Assembly: GCA_014361455.1 (NCBI GenBank)
Contig: JACIVP010000008.1
Coordinates: forward strand, 1-63,020
Origin: Candidatus Methanosuratincola sp.
GTDB taxonomy: Archaea > Thermoproteota > Methanomethylicia > Methanomethylicales > Methanomethylicaceae
DNA: 63,020 nt
Direction of reading: 5' to 3'
Shown in pieces: positions 20,546-27,987 of the stretch. Position 1 is the first letter of the stretch. Each line of letters opens with the position of its first letter. Below the pieces are notes generated by a model. The model had not been told where the DNA came from. It saw only the letters and a list, made by a program, of their open reading frames with translations, and searched no databases. A program made the translations under genes and the position numbers.

Positions 20546-21193
20546 ATGGAAAGTAGGCGCCTCCTGCCAATACTAGCGGTGCTTTTTCTAGTGGTTCCAA
20601 TCGCTTCCGCCGGGATTATCATTACCATACCGTTCTCGGAGTTCAACGCTGGGCTGACTGAGCATCCAACGGGATACACCTCGGACACCTGGACGGTCAG
20701 CTTGGTGAATACGCTGAACTTTTCGGGGCCCGGCTCAGTTGCCAAGCTTTTCATAGCCAACAGCACGGGGGCGGAATTTTACGCTATAAACGTGAACCTT
20801 GCCCCTGAGCTCGACAACCCTCAGAGATACAGCATGGACTTTTTCATTGCTTCAACGGTAGACCCTGGCCCTGACAACTGGACCCATATCGGAATGATCC
20901 ACAACTGCGTACCCGGAAAAGCCTATTACATCAGGCTGGACGCCAATGCGAGCACTTTCTCGGTTACCGACGGCAACAAAGTGCTCCTGACCAACCCGGT
21001 AGCCAACCCGTTCCCGGCGAAAAACATCAGAACCATAGGCGCCGAAGGGACCGCTGTCGATGGCTATGTGAAGGTGTCTGTCGACAAATGGGCTTACACC
21101 CCTGTTGAAACCGTGAACGCGTGGCTTCCGATAGTGTTGGCTTTTGCGATGCTTGGCATGGCACTCGGGCTTCTCAGGAAGATGTCCAAGTAA
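20546..21193 (+). CDS. Secreted ectodomain protein with coat-like tail, 215 aa (copy 2)
   Basis: Identical protein to 16464-17111, with signal peptide, four sequons and a C-terminal membrane tail resembling the 37-aa protein. Confidence 0.63.
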   Translation: MESRRLLPILAVLFLVVPIASAGIIITIPFSEFNAGLTEHPTGYTSDTWTVSLVNTLNFSGPGSVAKLFIANSTGAEFYAINVNLAPELDNPQRYSMDFFIASTVDPGPDNWTHIGMIHNCVPGKAYYIRLDANASTFSVTDGNKVLLTNPVANPFPAKNIRTIGAEGTAVDGYVKVSVDKWAYTPVETVNAWLPIVLAFAMLGMALGLLRKMSK

Positions 21194-21247
21194 GCCAGGA
21201 CTCAATCTTTATTTTTTTTATGCAGCTTAGTAAGTGGGGGGTAGTAA

Positions 21248-22084
21248 ATGCGAGGGTTAGCGGCTATTTTGGTCTTTGGGCTGATGCTGTTTCCTACCGT
21301 AGCTGCCTCAACCCCTGTTTTCGTTTTCAGCCCAGATAAAGTCCGTTATGAGGTATGGGGAGGGTTCAACGAGGATGCAGTAGGAAACTCCTCGTATGTT
21401 GACGTGGGGCTTATTGGAGGAGGCGGATATGCCAGGCTGTGGATTAATGACACCTCCGGCTCTTGGGGGCTGGCGAAGATCTCGAGGGGGCTGATGCCCC
21501 ACTACTGGGGCTTGAGGTACGCGCTTCTGGATGAAGAGTTTGAAGTGAGAAGGGGGTGGCCGACCCAAGACCTGATTCTGGATATCGACCTGAAGCTTGT
21601 CAATTATGCCCCGTACACCCCGGACAACTCCAGCACCAACGTGGCAATCGTGCTCTTCTTCGAGAGCCTGGACCCTGAAACCGATTACCAGGTTAAGTGC
21701 TACCAGACCGAGCTGCAGTTCTTTAGCTACTACGGCGACAGAGTCCAGAAGAACCAGATGTGGTTCTTTGAATGGAGGGGCGACGGGGTGGCCCAGTTCA
21801 AGCTGGCGGACAACCTCCAGCCGGGGGAGTACAAGCACTATAAACTGAACTTGCTCCCATACATCCAACAGATGATGGACCACTACAGGCTGGATCACGT
21901 GAAGCTGAAGCACGTCGAGATCTTCACGGAGGCGTACAAGGGGTACTGCGAGTTCGAGCTCTACTCCGCAAAGATATACCCGCAGCTCAACCTGGCTTCG
22001 GAGCACCTCGTAAAACCGATGCTGCCTGCCGTGCTAGTGCTGGGGCTCTGCGCTATAGCTTTCATAGCGTTTTACAGGCGTTAA
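21248..22084 (+). CDS. Secreted, tail-anchored putative spike, 278 aa (copy 2, intact)
   Basis: The intact form of the gene at 17166. It runs from signal peptide through a 220-residue ectodomain rich in aromatic residues to a C-terminal membrane helix, ending FYRR and TAA at 22082. The natural stop shows that the run-on form in copy 1 is the derived one. No family is recognised. The type I membrane topology with sequons (NSS, NDT, NSS) suits a surface glycoprotein of an enveloped or lipid-containing virion. Confidence 0.66.
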   Translation: MRGLAAILVFGLMLFPTVAASTPVFVFSPDKVRYEVWGGFNEDAVGNSSYVDVGLIGGGGYARLWINDTSGSWGLAKISRGLMPHYWGLRYALLDEEFEVRRGWPTQDLILDIDLKLVNYAPYTPDNSSTNVAIVLFFESLDPETDYQVKCYQTELQFFSYYGDRVQKNQMWFFEWRGDGVAQFKLADNLQPGEYKHYKLNLLPYIQQMMDHYRLDHVKLKHVEIFTEAYKGYCEFELYSAKIYPQLNLASEHLVKPMLPAVLVLGLCAIAFIAFYRR

Positions 22085-22102
22085 TTTCTTAATTATTCTG
22101 AA

Positions 22103-22125
22103 TTTTTCTGAATATTACTGAAAAA
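22103..22125. promoter_or_regulatory. Putative operator TTTTTCTG-N7-CTGAAAAA
   Basis: Same half-sites and the same 7-nt spacing as the element at 16272-16294, though the surrounding sequence is unrelated and this site lies just outside the duplication. A TATA-like AAATAAG follows at about 22134-22140, 20-25 bp before ATG 22159, so the downstream gene is probably leaderless and controlled from here. Confidence 0.6.
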
Positions 22126-22158
22126 TTGTTTTCTAAATAAGTTTTTACAGTTTCTTTC

Positions 22159-23151
22159 ATGACCAAAAACCTGAAAAAAATAAGTGGGATACTGCTTGTG
22201 CTGCTCGTGGCTTTTTCCTTCACTTTAACCGCGTCCACCCCGAAGGTTTCAGCAGCCCCTACGGTTCCGGCAACAAACAATTATCCCTACCCGTACGACC
22301 CGGAACTCAGCACGTACCATCCCGATTATTGGCAAGTGGGCCTGATCGGGCCGTATCCGAGAGCCAGCCAAAACTTGCCTGACGGCTATTGGTATCCGAA
22401 CACGGCCTTTGACAGCGCGTGGTTCCCTAACAACTATGCGGTGCTGAACGGCGGCACGGCTACACTCCGAGCATTCAGCGATTATGACATGTGGTGGGGA
22501 GGCAGAGGATGGGCGAATGCCTTCGTACACCAGGGAAGGATTCCTTATGCTGGCGGGATCTACGAGGGGCACTTTAAGGCAGGCGCATCGCCAGGGTCTG
22601 CCATCCCTGTGGACGGAATACGGTACTCCATGTATACGACCGAGCCGACCGGGAAGCACTACCTGGAAATAAGGGCCAGGGTGACCACGGACAACCTCAA
22701 CAGGTGGCAGAGCAACAACGGCCTGCTCGTTGCCTTCCTGTTCCAGTACGAGTTCCTGGACGGTTCACTGAGCGCCTACGACTCCCCGGCTTTCACCAAT
22801 AACATGCAGAACCTGCACGTGGACTTGTTCATCCACAGGACTTACAAGTTCGCTAACATTCCTTCTGCATGGGTGCCTGGATGGTATTACACCCTCGGCG
22901 ACAGATACAATGCAGACATCCACCTGCAGCGCGTGTATAACGGCAAAATGGACGTTGGGCAATACTACACTTTTATAATCGATTATGGCGACTTCATAAA
23001 TGGCATTAAAGGGCACTTGGGCGAGATCGTTGCTAGCAACAACCTCCCAAGACCGCGGGCCATTATACTCCGCTACATCCAGGTAAGCGCTGAAACTTGT
23101 GGCGGCGAAATTGCAGCGGAAATAGACTACATTAGGTTCGTCACATGCTAA
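22159..23151 (+). CDS. Secreted protein, 330 aa, unknown
   Basis: Typical signal peptide (KKISGILLVLLVAFSFTLTA, cleavage near VSAAP), then a soluble extracellular protein without a membrane anchor. It is strongly aromatic (YWYPNTAFDSAWFPNNY, DYDMWWGGRGW) and strand-rich, as in carbohydrate-binding or jelly-roll proteins, and ends in a cysteine-containing strand (AETCGGEIAAEIDYIRFVTC). It may be a virion fibre, a secreted lectin or an enzyme acting on the host surface. No family is recognised. It shares the putative operator of the coat-candidate genes, so it is probably expressed with them. Confidence 0.66.
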   Translation: MTKNLKKISGILLVLLVAFSFTLTASTPKVSAAPTVPATNNYPYPYDPELSTYHPDYWQVGLIGPYPRASQNLPDGYWYPNTAFDSAWFPNNYAVLNGGTATLRAFSDYDMWWGGRGWANAFVHQGRIPYAGGIYEGHFKAGASPGSAIPVDGIRYSMYTTEPTGKHYLEIRARVTTDNLNRWQSNNGLLVAFLFQYEFLDGSLSAYDSPAFTNNMQNLHVDLFIHRTYKFANIPSAWVPGWYYTLGDRYNADIHLQRVYNGKMDVGQYYTFIIDYGDFINGIKGHLGEIVASNNLPRPRAIILRYIQVSAETCGGEIAAEIDYIRFVTC

Positions 23152-23366
23152 TTTCCTTTATTTTTTCTTTTCTTGTACTTCCAGATGAGATATGCAGGGA
23201 CGCCAGGAATTGATGCGATTAAGGAAACACTATAAATGAATGTCAGTCCGAAGTTGATGGGCAAGATGCTTTGTTGCCCCATGGCAAGCGAGATGAACCA
23301 TATCCAAATTATGAGGCACCAGATAAATGCCAGGTCTTGCCAAGTCACGTCTATGCTTATGTTCAT
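23148..23366 (-). CDS. Small two-helix membrane protein, 72 aa
   Basis: Two hydrophobic helices (LAFIWCLIIWIWFISLAMG and FGLTFIYSVSLIASIPGVP) joined by a short polar loop, ending in a basic tail (WKYKKRKNKGN). It is convergent with the secreted-protein gene and overlaps its stop by four bases. Two-helix hairpin proteins with basic ends are typical of spindle-shaped virus coats, so it is a second coat or holin-like candidate. No family is recognised. Confidence 0.55.
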   Translation of the reverse strand: MNISIDVTWQDLAFIWCLIIWIWFISLAMGQQSILPINFGLTFIYSVSLIASIPGVPAYLIWKYKKRKNKGN

Positions 23367-24213
23367 AATTTTAATTTTTTATCACATATCATTTATTTTT
23401 TACGATAGCACCTTCAGTCCCGCCCTGTCGTATATCGCCTTGAGGTTTTCCAGAGAATAGTCGGTGTAGTGACGCGCCAGGACGCTCCGCGGGATCCGCC
23501 CCTGGAACGCGTCTATGAACCGGTCGGGGACGCCGAGGCGGGCCATCTCGTTAGCGAACCAGAACCTGAGCGTCTGGGGAGTTATGTGTAGGCCTGTTTT
23601 TTCCATGGCAATCCTGAATAAGCAACTTTTTTCAGCCCATGCCATAGGAAAGAGCCTCCCGCTCCTCTTCGGGTCTTGCCTCACGTTAAGATACTCTTCG
23701 AGCGCTGCCTTAGCCTCTTCATTAAAGAAAGAGTACCACGTCTTTTTTGTAGCGGAGGAATGCACGGGCATTATTACCCTGTCCTCTAGTCTCAGATCGG
23801 AAAGCCTGAGGTCTAGTACTTCCGTCCTCCGCCTGCCGCTCGTGGCGTAAAGTAAGAAGAGGGCCCTGTCCCTTTCAGTGTCCAAGGCAGAATAGAACTC
23901 CCTCAGCTCCCTGACCGAGTAGAGCCTCACGGGTCCGTAGTCCACCCTGCAGAATTTGAACGTCCTGACCCTGTCGTAGTCGCCTAAAAAGTCCCTAAAG
24001 TAAAGCCGCAGGGCTTTGATGCAGTTGTTGTAGGAAGAGGGGTTTTCGAAGGCAGCCAAGAAGTCCCTCAGCTCTTCGGTGGTCGGATCCGGACCGACCT
24101 CCCTCATCATCCTGGCTATGTACAGCTTCTTGCTCTTGACGGAGGACGGTTTCAGGTGCAGGTCCACCCTGCAGAACTTGAGAAACTCGTTTAACAGCGC
24201 GTCTGCTCTGGGC

Positions 24214-24224
24214 TGTACCGTACA
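24214..24224. promoter_or_regulatory. Palindrome TGTACCGTACA, right-arm copy 1
   Basis: Exact copy of 3131-3141, inside intC, 95 bp from the attachment repeat and 24 bp from the next copy. In the coding frame the two copies give a repeated CTVQ. Confidence 0.5.
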
Positions 24225-24237
24225 GGTTAACCCTCTC

Positions 24238-24248
24238 TGTACCGTACA
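24238..24248. promoter_or_regulatory. Palindrome TGTACCGTACA, right-arm copy 2
   Basis: Third exact copy, 71 bp from the attachment repeat. Spacing of 24 bp to its neighbour puts both on nearly the same face of the helix. Confidence 0.5.
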
Positions 24249-24264
24249 AATTCCGCGGCTATCT

Positions 24265-24294
24265 AAAAAGCCCTTTTCTTGATTGGGCTTTTTT
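24265..24294 (-). terminator. Hairpin with T-run downstream of tRNA-Arg
   Basis: AAAAAGCCC and GGGCTTTTT form a 9-bp stem with an 11-nt loop, 25-55 bp past the tRNA-Arg 3' end on the minus strand, ending in a T-run. It could stop tRNA transcription before intC. It lies within intC coding sequence, so it may also damp integrase expression from the circle. Confidence 0.4.
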
Positions 24295-24318
24295 CCATTG
24301 AAGAGGGAGGTTTTGAAA

Positions 24319-24363
24319 GCGGGCCCGGAGGGATTCGAACCCTCGACCATTGACTTAGAAGGC
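24319..24363. repeat. attR: 45-bp attachment repeat, right copy
   Basis: Identical to 3030-3074. Here it forms the 3' part of the complete tRNA-Arg gene, so integration leaves the tRNA functional. Confidence 0.92.
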
Positions 24364-24394
24364 CAACGCGCTGTCCAGTCTGCGCCACGGACCC
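24320..24394 (-). tRNA. tRNA-Arg(UCU), integration target
   Basis: 75 nt to the discriminator, no encoded CCA. Acceptor GGGTCCG pairs with CGGGCCC (one G-T), the T arm is GAGGG-TTCGAAT-CCCTC, and the anticodon loop CTTCTAA gives UCU. The 5' part comes from the host and the 3' part from the element. No intron. Confidence 0.93.
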
Positions 24395-24479
24395 CAACGT
24401 GAATGAAACGCACTGTTCCAATAAATATTTCTATGTTAACCAAAAACTAAATACTGCCCCTCCCACAATCTATTGGGAA

Positions 24480-24612
24480 GCGGGGATTCCCAAGTCAGGA
24501 CAACGGGGCAGGGCGCCAGTTGGCGTGCCAGACTTAAGATCCGGGCTTGGAAGCCCTCGGATGGGTTATCCTGTGGCGAAGGCCTTCGTGGGTTCAAATC
24601 CCACTCCCCGCA
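24480..24612 (+). tRNA. tRNA-Leu(UAA) with two introns
   Basis: Acceptor GCGGGGA pairs with TCCCCGC, and the T arm is GTGGG-TTCAAAT-CCCAC; CCA is encoded at 24613-24615. The gene is 133 nt against about 85 for a mature tRNA-Leu. Removing 24513-24531 (19 nt, in the 5' strand of the anticodon stem) and 24539-24567 (29 nt, canonical position 37/38) gives a perfect stem CAGGA/TCCTG around loop CTTAAGA, anticodon UAA at 24535-24537. The second intron folds as ATCC/GGAT plus GGGC/GCCC, a bulge-helix-bulge-like shape. The exact edge of intron 1 is ambiguous by a base. Confidence 0.85.
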
Positions 24613-24739
24613 CCAAAAACATTGCCAAGATATTGTTATTGTATTGTGCCCGCCTAAAAAACAGATTTTCTGAAAAACACTTCTAAATACTGCCTCTTTC
24701 TGCCAGGGATTGGTCTGGTCTGGATGCAGATCTGATTGC

Positions 24740-24906
24740 TGGGATACTGCGCTCGTGGTCATGTCTTTCTGAATATGTTTTGCCAGTCTGGCGAGAAACT
24801 CTCCCTTGCCACAGGCAACGTCCAAGACTACACCGTCTGGTCCTAGCTAGAGGTGGCTTAGAAAGGCTTCACCCTTCCCATTAAGGAGGGGCAGGTGCCG
24901 CCTCAT
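24740..24906 (-). pseudogene. Remnant of a SAM-dependent methyltransferase
   Basis: Reading from ATG 24906, the frame gives MRRHLPLLNGKGEAFLSHL, a TAG at 24847-24849, then a clear class I methyltransferase motif I (VVLDVACGKGEFLARLA). Similarity fades after about 24740. With the internal stop and missing C-terminal domains it is a decayed gene. It lies between tRNA-Leu and the asparagine-synthetase-like gene. Confidence 0.5.
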
Positions 24907-25001
24907 GGATATTGTAAAACTTCCAGATCCGTTTCATTCCTGCGTGTTGGGTCGCCATGCCGATGTTCTTTATTCGGATGAGTTTTTACAACTGTTTCCC
25001 C

Positions 25002-25961
25002 TCATACAGGGTATGCCCCACAGACCCTGCAGAATCTCGATCCATCCCTAAGCGTGGAAGTGCACTCTGGGCATGATCGCCCTACACCAGTCGCCTCTGG
25101 AGGGCCGACGACCTCCCTGAAGACTTGGTAATATATTAAGTGTTCTTTGTCCCTGATTCTCACGCCGTCTTCATTCAGGTATAACCTCCTGCGCTCACTG
25201 AAGAGTTCGTCGCTTACTGCCCTGTTAAAAAACAAGGTGAGCATGCTTGTGCCAGACCCGACCTCGATCGGCGTCTTCACTCGCCATACGACCTCTTCTG
25301 GGAGCAGATCTTCGTATGCCTTCCTTAGGATCCATTTCCCAAAAAGCTCCCCTCCCCTTCGACCTACCTTGAAATCAACGCCAAGCTCCATTGCAAACCT
25401 TTTGATCTTCTCATCAAGGTAAGGCGCGTTAACGCTGATCCCATGGCTCTTACCAATTTCGAAGGATGAGAATGTCATGACATCCCAAAGATGGCGGAGG
25501 TCATTCTTGATCTCTTCAAGGCTCTTGCTAAAGATGAAATCATAGCCCGCGAACAGCTCGTCCGCTCCATCCCCCACTATTAAGGACTGTATTCCGTCCT
25601 GCTTTGAAAGCCCCATGCCGATGTATATTGCTAGGCTGTTCCTTACCTCCATCGGGTCAAATACACGGAGGACCTTTATCAGTCTGGGCAAAGCCTCGTA
25701 GACTTCTTCCACACCGAATTTTAGGACCTTGTGTTCCAGCCCCAGCTCCTTGCTTACTAGAACTGCATACTTGAGGTCTGGAGCGGCCGCGCCCTCCATA
25801 GCGACAGTATATGCCATTACCTCCCCATGCTTCGCTGCTTCATATGCCAGGATGCTCGTATCAAGCCCACCAGACAAAAGGATTCCGGTGTTGCAGCCAA
25901 CACACTGGCTGACCGTTTCAGAGAGCATTGACCTCAGCCTCTGCTCTGGCGCCACATCCAT
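25002..25961 (-). CDS. Asparagine-synthetase-like ATP-PPase with C-terminal zinc ribbon, 319 aa
   Basis: Contains the PP-loop SGGLDTS (residues 30-36) and the downstream VGDGADELFAGYD signature of asparagine synthase B-type amidotransferases, which adenylate a carboxylate. The usual N-terminal glutaminase domain is absent, so it needs free ammonia or a separate donor. The last 25 residues form a zinc ribbon (CPEC and CRVCG), unusual for the family. The likely role is amidation of a small carboxylate, a cofactor or a macromolecule rather than bulk asparagine synthesis. It stands alone, divergent from the M50 gene. ATG 25961 gives a natural start just before the PP-loop domain. Confidence 0.8.
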   Translation of the reverse strand: MDVAPEQRLRSMLSETVSQCVGCNTGILLSGGLDTSILAYEAAKHGEVMAYTVAMEGAAAPDLKYAVLVSKELGLEHKVLKFGVEEVYEALPRLIKVLRVFDPMEVRNSLAIYIGMGLSKQDGIQSLIVGDGADELFAGYDFIFSKSLEEIKNDLRHLWDVMTFSSFEIGKSHGISVNAPYLDEKIKRFAMELGVDFKVGRRGGELFGKWILRKAYEDLLPEEVVWRVKTPIEVGSGTSMLTLFFNRAVSDELFSERRRLYLNEDGVRIRDKEHLIYYQVFREVVGPPEATGVGRSCPECTSTLRDGSRFCRVCGAYPV

Positions 25962-26148
25962 AGGTTATCATATACCCTGCATGTTGCAGTCTTTTAAACG
26001 GATTGGCTTGCTTGTGTTCCTGTTGTCTTGACCTTTAAATTAGATTCGAAAGCCCTTAACTCCGAATATGTTATATCGGAGAAGTCATCATATTTGCAGG
26101 ATGGTAGTTCACTAGCCATCATGTGCAAGCGATAATGAGGTATGCCAG

Positions 26149-26739
26149 TTGAAGATCCCTGAATTTTTTGGTCTCATGCTTTCATGGTTTGTCATAACGT
26201 TGTGCTTCTCTTTGTGGACGCTGTTTGAATCTCCCGATCTCTTCCTCTACGTTTTCCTCATCTCGGGCTCCTCCGCAGGGCTTGGTTTCCTGCTCCACGA
26301 ACTGGCTCACCGTTCAACAGCCAAGAGGTACGGCTGTCATGCCTACTACAATGTATGGCTCTTGGGGATCGTACTTGCGCTTATACTGTCTGTTGTGACC
26401 AGGGGGAGTTTGGTTTTTGCAGCCTTGGGCGCAGTCTATATAGTTCCAATGATGACCGCGCCTTCTCTTGACATGAATGCAATGAAGAAGGTTTTCGGGG
26501 TAATCTCCATTTCCGGACCCGCGATGAACCTTCTCCTGGTCGCCTTCTTCTACGTGCTCTCATATCTGGGCGGGATCTTCTCGGTTCTCGGGCTATACGG
26601 GATGAGGATCAATGTCTGGCTTGCGGCATTTAACCTGATCCCAATCCCTCCATTCGACGGGCACAAGGTCTTCTCGTGGTCCAAAGCCATTTGGGCAGTG
26701 TTTGCCTTACCGTCGTGGATTTTGGCATTATTCATGTAA
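26149..26739 (+). CDS. Site-2-protease-like M50 membrane metalloprotease, 196 aa
   Basis: A six-helix membrane protein with the zinc motif HELAH at residues 50-54 and the third-ligand motif NLIPIPPFDGHK near residue 165, as in intramembrane M50 proteases. The core is compact, without PDZ or CBS domains. TTG 26149 is used with GAGGT about 10 bases upstream. It would cleave a membrane-bound substrate, perhaps an anti-regulator; the substrate is unknown. An M20 peptidase gene follows 51 bases downstream. Confidence 0.86.
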   Translation: MKIPEFFGLMLSWFVITLCFSLWTLFESPDLFLYVFLISGSSAGLGFLLHELAHRSTAKRYGCHAYYNVWLLGIVLALILSVVTRGSLVFAALGAVYIVPMMTAPSLDMNAMKKVFGVISISGPAMNLLLVAFFYVLSYLGGIFSVLGLYGMRINVWLAAFNLIPIPPFDGHKVFSWSKAIWAVFALPSWILALFM

Positions 26740-26790
26740 CCCCGCTAAACAATTAAGCCTTGGACTGCAAGAATAGAGTGGGGTCTCTTC

Positions 26791-27957
26791 ATGCTCCCAT
26801 ATGAGCTTAAGGTATTAGATGAGCTTGTTTCAATCAATACCGATTCGGTAAAGAAGTGCGGCTACGAAGAGTGCGCCTCCCTGATCTCAGAGAGAATGAG
26901 CGAGATCGGGCTGAAAGTCGAGGTGTTCGATCCAATAGAGATTGCGGGCGACGGCAAGAAAAGGCCGAACGTGATCGGGACATTGGATCTGGATGCCGAT
27001 AAAACCCTGGGGCTGGTGACGCACTACGATGTTGTGCCGCCGGGAGAAGGCTGGAAAAGGGATCCATTCAGGCTGACCATTGAGGGGGAACGCGCCTATG
27101 GTAGAGGATCCGCGGATGACAAGTCCGCAATTGCAGCATCTATAGGCGCCCTCTCCTGCATCGGAGAGCGCGGGAAGTACAACGTGAAGCTGATCGCCTC
27201 CCCGGACGAGGAGGTGGGCGGCCGCTGGGGGATAGGTTACGTCATGAATGGACTTAATCTGAAGCTTGACTGCGGGGTGGTGGTCGATGCTATGCCAGAC
27301 ATGGTCGGCATAGGAGCGAGCGGGATAGTTCAGGGCGGGGTGGTCGTGAGGGGCATTCAGGGACACGCAGGTTACCCCCACAGGGCAGACAACCCGATCC
27401 CAAAGCTGGCCGCACTCATGAAGGAGTTCGAGGTTTTCAGAGCGCTCAGGGAGAGAAAACTATCGAAAATAGACGCACCTCCGGGTTCTCCAAAAAAGAA
27501 GCTCTGGGGGCGTTTCTCGTTCACGATGGTGGGGGGAGGCGAGAAGGAGAACGTAATCCCCTCGAATGCCTGGGCAAGGTTTGACATGCGGATCCTGCCT
27601 GACGAGCCGATTGCCGAAGCCGAATCGGAGCTGATCAATTTCTTCGGCACGGTCAGGGGATCCCTCGACATTGACGCTGAAATGAGGATTACGCAGGAGG
27701 ATGGGGGCTTCCTGACCTCGCCGGATCACCCGTTCGTCGAGTCCTTCCTCAATGCAACCTCATCCGTTTTCGGGAGCCCGCTCCCGGTGGGTGCTTCCTT
27801 GGGCGGGGACGACGGAAAATTCTTGGCATCAAGGGGGATCCCTGTCGTCAGCTACGGTGCAATAGCCGAGGATACGCATTTCCATGGTACTGACGAGTTC
27901 GTATACATCCGCGACCTAATGCACCTCAGGGATGTCCTTGTTCAACTCATCAGATAA
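26791..27957 (+). CDS. M20 family peptidase (ArgE/DapE-like), 388 aa
   Basis: A cytosolic di-zinc hydrolase of usual length. The metal and catalytic residues are in place: THYDVVP with the first histidine at 78, GRGSADDK at 104-111 (bridging aspartate), DEEVGG at 139-144 (catalytic and ligand glutamates) and a late histidine in EDTHFHGTDE. The dimerisation lid domain lies between about 185 and 300. Members deacylate N-acyl amino acids (acetylornithine, succinyl-diaminopimelate, acetyl-lysine) or cut dipeptides; which one cannot be told here. It is in the same direction as the protease before it and the GT75-like gene after it. Confidence 0.86.
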   Translation: MLPYELKVLDELVSINTDSVKKCGYEECASLISERMSEIGLKVEVFDPIEIAGDGKKRPNVIGTLDLDADKTLGLVTHYDVVPPGEGWKRDPFRLTIEGERAYGRGSADDKSAIAASIGALSCIGERGKYNVKLIASPDEEVGGRWGIGYVMNGLNLKLDCGVVVDAMPDMVGIGASGIVQGGVVVRGIQGHAGYPHRADNPIPKLAALMKEFEVFRALRERKLSKIDAPPGSPKKKLWGRFSFTMVGGGEKENVIPSNAWARFDMRILPDEPIAEAESELINFFGTVRGSLDIDAEMRITQEDGGFLTSPDHPFVESFLNATSSVFGSPLPVGASLGGDDGKFLASRGIPVVSYGAIAEDTHFHGTDEFVYIRDLMHLRDVLVQLIR

Positions 27958-27987
27958 TTTTTTAAGCGCACCCCCTCTTTTTCCATT

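Larger units (their letters stand above)
17993..22074. repeat. Tandem duplication, copy 2 (4082 bp)
   Basis: Second copy of 13911-17992, directly adjoining it. Its right end keeps the natural stop and 3' flank of the 278-aa gene, while its left end truncates the coiled-coil gene. Copy 1 is the reverse: coiled-coil gene intact, 278-aa gene without its stop. This complementary damage is what a single tandem duplication of a once-single block produces. Confidence 0.92.
3030..24363. mobile_element. Integrated provirus-like element in tRNA-Arg(UCU)
   Basis: The element is bounded by a 45-bp perfect direct repeat (3030-3074 and 24319-24363) that matches the 3' part of a tRNA-Arg gene. The complete tRNA is regenerated at the right end. 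The integrase gene is split, with intN at the left end and intC at the right end, both reading towards the repeat. This is the hallmark of SSV-type integrases of archaeal fuselloviruses and plasmids. Repeat-to-repeat distance is 21,289 bp, of which 4082 bp is a tandem duplication. Cargo includes restriction-modification genes, many tiny regulators, an ATPase, a second recombinase and signal-peptide/membrane-anchored proteins suited to a virion. No replication initiator or capsid of a known family is recognised, so virus rather than plasmid is inference. Confidence 0.88.
23400..24363 (-). pseudogene. intC: catalytic part of split SSV-type tyrosine integrase
   Basis: Encodes the SAM-like core-binding domain (SYNNCIKALRLYFRDFLG) and the catalytic domain. 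The catalytic elements are SGRRRTEVLDL (first arginine), TKKTWY (lysine), TPQTLRFWF (Q-x-x-R in place of H-x-x-R) and FQGRIPRSVLARHYTDYS with the nucleophilic tyrosine. The GRIPxSVLxRHY signature is that of SSV-type integrases. The 5' end enters the attachment repeat and tRNA, and the apparent N-terminus beyond 24363 is only translated tRNA. Joined to intN (3214) across the repeat it gives a 367-aa enzyme. Stop TAA at 23400. Confidence 0.88.

Noticed and set aside
24364-24443. N-terminal extension of the right-end integrase frame
   Set aside because: These codons are translated tRNA-Arg and host flank. The true N-terminus is intN at 3214, on the other side of the element.
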